A DNA stretch of 15,374 nucleotides from Basidiobolus heterosporus B8920 (taxonomy: Eukaryota > Basidiobolomycota > Basidiobolomycetes > Basidiobolales > Basidiobolaceae), in contig JNET01033802.1 in assembly GCA_000697455.1 (NCBI GenBank), forward strand, positions 1-15,374, in the 5' to 3' direction. This document shows, piece after piece, positions 8,970 to 15,374 of this stretch. Within the stretch, counting starts at the first letter, position 1, and every line of letters starts with the position of its first letter. Position numbers and translations under genes: made by a program. Below the pieces are notes generated by a model, which did not search any database, had not been told where the DNA came from, and was given only the letters and a program-made list of their open reading frames with translations.

Positions 8970-11900
8970 ATGGAAGGGAGATTAGTCAGAAACTATATAG
9001 TGAATCTTGGGGAAACCTCAGGAGAAGCTGCCTCTGTTCTAAAGGAGATAATAGAAGGTCACTTTTTTTCGAGAACGTAGTTAAAAATCAAGCCACCCTG
9101 TCTAAATTATTCCATTTTACAGGAATTGATCAAGGTCAAACTACTTTGTTAAATCTTGTTCAGGCTTTGGAAGAATTTTTAACCAATGACGATAATTCCT
9201 TAAGAGCCAAAGGTATGTCCGAACAAGGCTTCGTAAAGGGATATCCTAACGTAGTTATATTCATTCCTTATAGGAACAAACCTCCTTTCCACTGTTTTGG
9301 CCGCTTGCTCGAAAGAGCAGGTCAATAGTAAAGCAGGTAGCTAAGAATCTCACTTAAATTCAAATCCTTGGACCATATCCTAATTGAGCTTCCGCAGTCT
9401 CTGTTTTATTGGGCTTCTATAGCGACAGATTAGCTGATACTAGCTGCCTCCATGAATTACTTAAGGGTTTGTTGGCATTACAGAGATTTAAATGGTTCGG
9501 CTCAAGCGCTGCAGTCAAAAGCGCGGAAAGGTACATACTTTTCGCAAGTTTATTGGTTTTCAAGTGTTTTGTTAACACAAACATTAGTATATTTGCTTCA
9601 GTAGACATGAGTACTCTATCGCAACCGACACGACACGTTGTTTTTCAAATTCTTTATGGATTACTGGAGAATCATATTGCTAGTACTGTATAGATAGAGT
9701 TTAATACCATATCAAGTAGAAAACTCATGACAATTGAAATAGGCATCAAAAGTATGAAGGAGCAGTTTGTTACTGGATATTTGAGTATTATGGATGGCGA
9801 GAAAGACCCACGGAATTTGATACTGGCCTTTAAATCTGTCAAGAAGATTATTGATAATTTCGATATCACCAACCAAGTTGAGGTGAGAGATTTTGAGAGT
9901 AGCGGTCACGATGATTTCGACTGAGTTAAATATTGAACACCATTTTAGAGTCTGTTTGAAGTTACCTTCTGCTATTTCCCAATTACCTTCAGACCACCAC
10001 CAGGTGATCCATACGGAATCACTGCTAACGATCTGAAGTTAGCTTTAAGGTGAGCATTCTGGATGACCACATAAAAAATTGGGTTGTATCTAAGATTTCT
10101 TTTAGACAATGCTTATCTGCCACCCCGCTATTTGCTAAGCATAGCATGCCACTTTTGTTAGACAAATTGTTGTCTACGTCTGGAAATGCTCAGGTTTGAT
10201 CAGCCTCGCTAAGACGCTACTATTAGAATATAGAATTTACGTTGTTTAATTATTTGTAGTTGGATTCTCTAGAGACTTTATCACAATGTATTCCTGTCTA
10301 TGGAGCAGAGAACCTACAGCCTTTTGTATTAGAGCTTCGTCCAGCGTTACAAGATGAGGTAATTTTATTTCTATTCTATCCCGCTCTGCTTAATCTATTT
10401 ATTAACTAACTATACCTTTGGCGGTTATTTGTAGCTTCTTGAACTTCCAGCTGTAGAGCTCGAAGACATCATCATGAACGTTATTGTTGTCTTGGTCAAA
10501 ACTTTGGCCGATAGCCCGTTAAACGACAAACAGAGCTTATTGGAGTTTATCGAACTTAATATCCAGGATTCAATTGATGGATTCAAAGAGGCTGTCGTTC
10601 CAAAGCCCAGAGCGATTGGGAAGCTTCTTAGAGCAACTGCCAGCGGTTCAAGTCAGTATTAAGCTTTTCGGTTATCCGAATATTTTCTAATTTAACCTAA
10701 CATATACATCGCCTTCATTTAGTCTTATCGAACCGCATAGTGGTTGAAAAAATCGTAGCTTTCCTTACCGACCTTTACGACCATATAGAGTTTACTTCCA
10801 AGAAAAACATCGTTCTTGAAACCTTACTCGACTTGATTGATGCGAACAGAGAGCTTTTCAGTATCGGAAATTCTGATTTAACTGACCAGTCTACCCCATT
10901 GATCGCTTTCAAGGACAAGCTTTTTGAGATGTATTCTAATGCCTTAAGATCATCTAACGAACATAATGAATTAAGATCTGTTGGTTTGCGTGGGCTCTGC
11001 GCTATGGTTTTAGTTGACCAACTCCTTTCTGATAACGAAGCTGGTGTTGCTGTTCAGCACATTGATGCGGCCCTCTTCGATGAGTTGAGCCAATCACTCA
11101 GCCAAGAAGCACTTGACTCTCTAAATTCGATAGCTCTACTACGACCCTATGTGATCCGTAATGTTACTCTTCACGATATACTGTCAGTGCTACCTGACAC
11201 TAATGTGGAGGTAACTACGGCACAAAGAAAAAAGATTGAAAAAGGCCTCAAATATATCGAAAGCATTTGCATTGAACCAGTGTTATTTGAAGCCTCTACA
11301 TCCAGCTTGTTGCAGCTTTTCGAACAGTATACTCAAGAAGATAGTACTGATAGCACACTCCCATTCTTGATTTTGTCTACAATCCGTGCAATCCTGAAAA
11401 CGAAATCTTCCAAAGGTCATTCGGATATCTCCCTGGTTCTTAACTCATTGATCACCCATTTGTATTCCATCTCCATCTCAAATTCTATCGATAATCGCCG
11501 TGCTATCTTGTTGAACACAAATATCTTGTCTGAAATCGCCAAAATCGCTAATATCGTCTTCCGTAGTCTGGATAATCAAGAGCAAGCTGCATTCTCCGAA
11601 AGGGTCTTTGAGGTGTTTTACAAAGGAAACACCAATTCCTTAGTTTTCAACATAACTGTTCAAAGCTCGTCAGGGTTCTATCCATTGAAGCCTTCATCAC
11701 CCAATAATCAATCCAATCTCTCGATACTCTTTGCTTCCATCATTTGTTGTTTGAGAAAAGAGGTAAGGAATGATGTGCATTTTGTTGATGGTGTACGTCT
11801 TACTGATTTTGTTTACTCTCACAGGTTGTGATGCCTGTGGCAGATGTATCTGTATTTCTAGCTGAGATGCTTGAATCTGCCTTGAATAGTGATAACTCCA

Positions 11901-13129
11901 TTCTGCGAGTTTCTTTGGCACAATGCATTGGATCCATCCTCAACAAGTGGACATCAGGTAAAGCTAATTTTCGGAAAGGGGTTTCTCATCAGATATTGAC
12001 ATGATATTTTCATACAGCCAAAGATCTTGAACAATTCGTGAATGGAGACATTAACAAACTTCGGGAAATATTTATTCATGCTGAGGATATCAGCTTACGC
12101 CTCAAAGCACTCGAGATTTTGCAATGGGTACTTGACTTGTCAGCCAGTTATTTAGTACATTTTCTTATTCCTTCAATTTATAGATTTCTCGGGCCTTGAT
12201 TTTGAGAACTCATTCAGCTGGTTTCCAACTCGCAACTGATTTGTGCAACCTATTGAATCATCCTCAATTAGGTAAGCAAGTAGCGATAGGATTCGACACT
12301 CTTATCGGTGATAATGAATGGGTTCTTGATAAATCCAGTTTCTGCACTGTTAGAGTAAGTTACTTTAAAGCTATCCATTCAACATTAAGGCAGTTACTCA
12401 TTGCTTTTACACTAGCTTTTACACAAGCAGAGATTCTTCAATCATTGCCTCCCTATGATTCTTGAAGGCTTTACAAATGCATCAGAAGGTACCAAATACT
12501 ATGAGGAATTAAGGCATACCTCATTACTAACATTCAAACTTAGATCTCAAGGCAAACTATCTGATTGCACTTTCTCAAATTTTGATCAGCGTTCCTAAGC
12601 AAGTACTCTTGAGCTCTATCTCATCGGTATGTGTTTTGTTGTCTATGATTCATCATTGGAACCAGGCTAAATGTGTTGATGTATAGCTGCTTCCTCTGCT
12701 ATTGTCGTCTCTGGTTTTCCCTGAAGCTAGTCTTAAAGCGTCAACCCTACACACATTGAGTATACTGATCGAAGAGACACCTCAGCTTGTTACAGAACAT
12801 GTATCATCCATCTTGCCTATTTTGCCTCAACTTGCTGCATGCCAAAGCAGCAACAGCATGGTAAGTCTTAATGCCCGAAACCAAACCCAAGGCAGAATCA
12901 GTAACTAACCTATATCTAACATGAATCCATGCAGGCTGTACGTATCAATGCTCTCAAATGCCTTGCGTTAGTGGCAAGCAAGATTCCTTATGATGTTCTT
13001 CATCCTTATAAACCTCAGATTCTGAGAGAGCTTTTGAAGCCCATCGACGATCCTAAGCGTATAGTTAGAAAAGAAGCAGTTGTCTGTAGAAACAAGTGGT
13101 ACATGCTTACTGGACCCCCTACAAATTGA
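8970..13129 (+). CDS. MMS19: MMS19/Met18 homologue, cytosolic Fe-S targeting HEAT-repeat protein, 18 exons
   Basis: MMS19 is the scaffold of the CIA targeting complex that delivers Fe-S clusters to DNA polymerases, helicases and repair enzymes. Exons: 8970-9057, 9123-9212, 9274-9336, 9398-9530, 9588-9682, 9743-9882, 9949-10049, 10106-10193, 10260-10358, 10435-10651, 10723-11762, 11825-11957, 12018-12127, 12184-12354, 12416-12488, 12544-12626, 12687-12860, 12935-13129. Every junction keeps phase, giving 3093 nt or 1030 residues, the length of the human protein. It starts MEGRLVRNYIVNLGETSGEA. Family landmarks are MDGEKDPRNL (D174), FEVTFCYFPITFRPPP then DPYGIT (from about 205), LLHKQRFF in exon 15, and a C-terminal HEAT repeat ending RKEAVVCRNKWYML-TGPPTN, matching human RKEAV...GEWFLLG. 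Introns are 55-76 nt; donors vary (GTCACT, GTCAGT and GTTTGA included), acceptors are all YAG. Least certain are the small shifts at introns 4, 5 and 14, chosen by phase and homology. The ATG at 8970 has A at -3. Confidence 0.94.
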
Positions 13130-13682
13130 TTGAATATCAAGTCTCATTGATCGTAGAATATATATTTAAAGTAAAGACTATTGAATATCATTTATAAACT
13201 AGATCCGCTCGGGTAAGGTACAATAAGAATGTAGCACAAGACATAAAATACAAAATCATATGCATCCGAGAAGATGGATAGCGTGAACTCAATGAACCAG
13301 ATGTTAGACTAATGTACCTGGTTTCACAGAGTTAATAAACACTGAACCATTTCCCCGTATCGACACAGGTGTTAGAATGATTTTGAAACAAGGCAGGGAA
13401 CTTTTGGATATCAAGTAATGTTTATTTAGTACGATTTGAAATGCAAATTAAATTTGAAGTTAATTCTGATAAGAAAAAAGGAAGTTTCAGCTCATATAAA
13501 GTCAGCCTCTATAGTACATTAACTAATCTCTAGATGGATATGACAAGGAGAGTACAAAATCAATGAGAACCCCGAATGTACATAAATATATACGGGAATA
13601 GAAATCTATACACTATACAGTGGTTTAGAAGAATGTTGATTTGTGTTCACTTGGTCCCTTCCCTATTCGGATTCACTGTGAA
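13130..13682. promoter_or_regulatory. Convergent intergenic region, MMS19/fungalysin
   Basis: This 553-bp AT-rich region lies between two converging stop codons, and I see no gene or RNA in it. Possible poly(A) signals are AATAAA on + at 13334-13339 for MMS19 and AATAAA on - (plus-strand TTTATT at about 13431-13436) for the protease. An 11-nt direct repeat ATTGAATATCA occurs at 13129-13139 and 13180-13190. Confidence 0.45.
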
Positions 13683-15374
13683 TTAGCAGTCGTCGGGGAT
13701 CAAGAAGCTTTCTTGGCGAACACCTCCACCCCATGGAGTACCACCAACAAGCTTGGCATCCAAACCTAAACCACGTTTAGCAAAGGCTTTCCAGATTTCG
13801 CAATAATTCTCTCCACCAGTTAATATATCATCGGCGTGAATGATGGCATCTCGAGCGTCCACAAATTTAGGTCTGCACGGCTGTAGTTTCATCCCATCAA
13901 GAACTAATTGGAGTGCTAGCGTGTTTCCATGTCTTAATGATGCTGAGTACCAATCCAGTGTGAACCCATGCTTGTCTACCAAATTCCAGTACATTTCATA
14001 TAGCATTTCAGCCCATACACCACCTTTGGCGTGAACCCCCCAATAGTTTGCTTTATCCATAATGGAGTAGGTTTCAGGGTTGGTCGCATTATTGGTAGAG
14101 TATTTGAAGTATCTGATATTCTTTCCACCGTTGGCATACTCTCCCATACCGAGATCAAGTCTTCGATCATCATCTGATCTCATTCGTAGGATTGTGGCCA
14201 GAAAATCTCCCCATCCCTCGCCCATTCCGCCAGCCTCCCCCCAGCCAAGGCATCCGCTGTTGGCAGGACCTCCGGTTAGTCGGGTGGAGATTCCATGGGT
14301 GTACTCGTGTATCATGATCCCACTCTCCAAGTCACCATCACGATGGGGCTGGACAACATTCCAAACGTACATTCTCATCTTGCCTTTCATACCATCAGGA
14401 GGTGTAGCGAAATTGGCATTATTATAGCCACTACCATCTTGAGCATTGGCGATCACCGCATCTCCAGATTCACCACCACGACCAAAATTGTTATCTTGGA
14501 AATTTCCAGCAGTCTCGGTAAATCCATATTGATAACTAAGATCGTGCATAACATTGTTCCAATAAAAGAGGTTGGTAATGGAGGAGTCAAGGTAGGATTT
14601 GGGATTTCGATGCAAGTCCATGGTGAAATCAAATAATAAATGTTCTCCACCATGGGGGCGGTAGTTTGTTTCCCACTCGTAGCCTCCTTCAATATTTTCG
14701 TGTGCAGCTACGTTGTTCCCGATCGTGGTGGAGAAGTTTCGCCGACCAAGTGAATGCCACCCAAGTGGACTGGCCCGTTTATTTTCTGGGTTCGAAACTA
14801 GTCGGCGACTTCCTTCGTCGGGGTCATTGATTCCAAGAGGGTAGACGTTGTAGTGTGCATCTGAAACCCAATCAATGAGGGACATTACTTGGGCATTCTC
14901 GGCAGAGACATGTGCATGATACCAGTTGTCATTCATTTCCACCTGGAAATCCCAAACAAGATGTAGCTCACCATTAGAGTCCTGTATATACGCCAGTGAG
15001 GTAGGAACCTCATGGTTCACGGTGAAAGGAACTCCTTGAATCACGTAAATTTCATCGTTGGAATTTGACGATGCTTTCTCTACTTCAAGCGTGGAAGCGT
15101 CGTCAATCTTAATCTTCAGATGATCTGCAAGAGAGATCAAGGCTTCACTAGGTAGGATTTTGGGTTGTGATGCCGATCTGAACGGGTTAAACTTGCTAAA
15201 AACAATCTGGCCAAAAGTACTAGCAAAGTTATCTTGGAGTTTGCTCAATGTATTAGAGAACTTGGAAGTGGAAGGGTTGGAGCCCTTGTGGAAAGAATCA
15301 CCATAGGATACTATACGGCCATGTTTGTCTATGTTAATATTGATGTCCCCATTCACTACTTCGATACCATTGAT
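13683..15374 (-). CDS. Fungalysin-type extracellular metallopeptidase (M36), 5'-partial
   Basis: Secreted zinc endopeptidase made with a self-inhibiting propeptide; fungalysins digest extracellular protein such as elastin and keratin. The frame is open to the window edge (first codons INGIEVVNGDIN), so signal peptide and start lie beyond base 15374; GTG at 15356 is an internal codon. There are 563 visible codons, no intron and a TAG at 13683-13685. In edge-based numbering, the first 30 or so residues are the FTP propeptide signature (IEVVNGDININ, GRIVSYGDSF), followed by a PepSY-like inhibitor segment (LVWDFQVEMNDNWYHAHV). The mature enzyme probably begins near NVYPLGINDPDEG. The catalytic motif HEYTH is at 356-360 (bases 14295-14309), with third zinc ligand E386 in EAGGMGEGWGDF, 30 residues after the first His as in fungalysins. 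The C-terminus (LTGGENYCEIWKAFAKRGLG ... IPDDC) is complete. It is convergent with MMS19, with no functional link apparent. Confidence 0.95.
   Translation of the reverse strand: MNGIEVVNGDININIDKHGRIVSYGDSFHKGSNPSTSKFSNTLSKLQDNFASTFGQIVFSKFNPFRSASQPKILPSEALISLADHLKIKIDDASTLEVEKASSNSNDEIYVIQGVPFTVNHEVPTSLAYIQDSNGELHLVWDFQVEMNDNWYHAHVSAENAQVMSLIDWVSDAHYNVYPLGINDPDEGSRRLVSNPENKRASPLGWHSLGRRNFSTTIGNNVAAHENIEGGYEWETNYRPHGGEHLLFDFTMDLHRNPKSYLDSSITNLFYWNNVMHDLSYQYGFTETAGNFQDNNFGRGGESGDAVIANAQDGSGYNNANFATPPDGMKGKMRMYVWNVVQPHRDGDLESGIMIHEYTHGISTRLTGGPANSGCLGWGEAGGMGEGWGDFLATILRMRSDDDRRLDLGMGEYANGGKNIRYFKYSTNNATNPETYSIMDKANYWGVHAKGGVWAEMLYEMYWNLVDKHGFTLDWYSASLRHGNTLALQLVLDGMKLQPCRPKFVDARDAIIHADDILTGGENYCEIWKAFAKRGLGLDAKLVGGTPWGGGVRQESFLIPDDC

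Noticed and set aside
9694-9742. Coding sequence upstream of 9743, including the ATG at 9727, in MMS19
   Set aside because: Only the acceptor at 9742 keeps phase with exon 5 and gives an intron of normal size (60 nt). The extra codons have no counterpart in MMS19 proteins.
12196-12465. Reading straight through 12355-12415 as coding in MMS19
   Set aside because: Read-through gives unrelated sequence, whereas splicing at GTAAGT to CTAG restores LLHKQRFF, which matches MMS19 proteins.
13840-14692. Several open frames on both strands inside the fungalysin gene
   Set aside because: They are shadows of a strongly conserved coding frame containing the intact HEYTH and EGWGD motifs.
1-15374. Transposons, LTR or virus-like elements, CRISPR arrays, tRNA genes
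   Set aside because: I saw no terminal repeats, transposase or reverse-transcriptase motifs, regularly spaced repeats, or tRNA B-box and cloverleaf candidates in the spacers.

Overview
The window is nuclear DNA from a filamentous-type or early-diverging fungus, not a budding yeast. The signs are a fungal gene set (a Mit1-type chromatin remodeller, a Bor1 borate exporter, a fungalysin M36 protease), dense small genes, and 21 short introns of 55-76 nt with YAG acceptors. I cannot place it more precisely from sequence alone.

Layout, left to right. Bases 1-5670 (+) hold the 3' part of a very large Mit1/CHD3-type SNF2 remodeller. Two long reading frames are joined by one 63-nt intron, and the 5' end lies outside the window. 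It converges on an intronless BOR1 homologue (5895-7619, -). Next is a compact four-exon TMEM14-family gene (7964-8453, -), rebuilt here exon by exon. A 516-bp divergent promoter region separates it from an MMS19/MET18 homologue (8970-13129, +), rebuilt as 18 exons with 17 introns and 1030 codons. MMS19 converges on a fungalysin metallopeptidase (13683-15374, -) whose signal peptide and propeptide start lie beyond the right edge.

Functional links. The remodeller, and in fission yeast also Mms19, act in heterochromatin silencing. MMS19 is better known as the targeting subunit for cytosolic Fe-S protein assembly. TMEM14 proteins sit in organelle membranes, and one vertebrate member is needed for heme synthesis, so the divergent TMEM14/MMS19 pair may be an iron-cofactor pair (inference). 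BOR1 and fungalysin are unrelated housekeeping and secreted functions.

I found no transposon, virus-like element, CRISPR array, tRNA or rRNA gene. I see no convincing undescribed multi-gene system. The most useful points are the regulated-looking mit1 intron, an apparent SUMO-interacting motif and an unrecognised folded island in its C-terminal half, repeated GTC 5' splice sites, and the shared TMEM14/MMS19 promoter.
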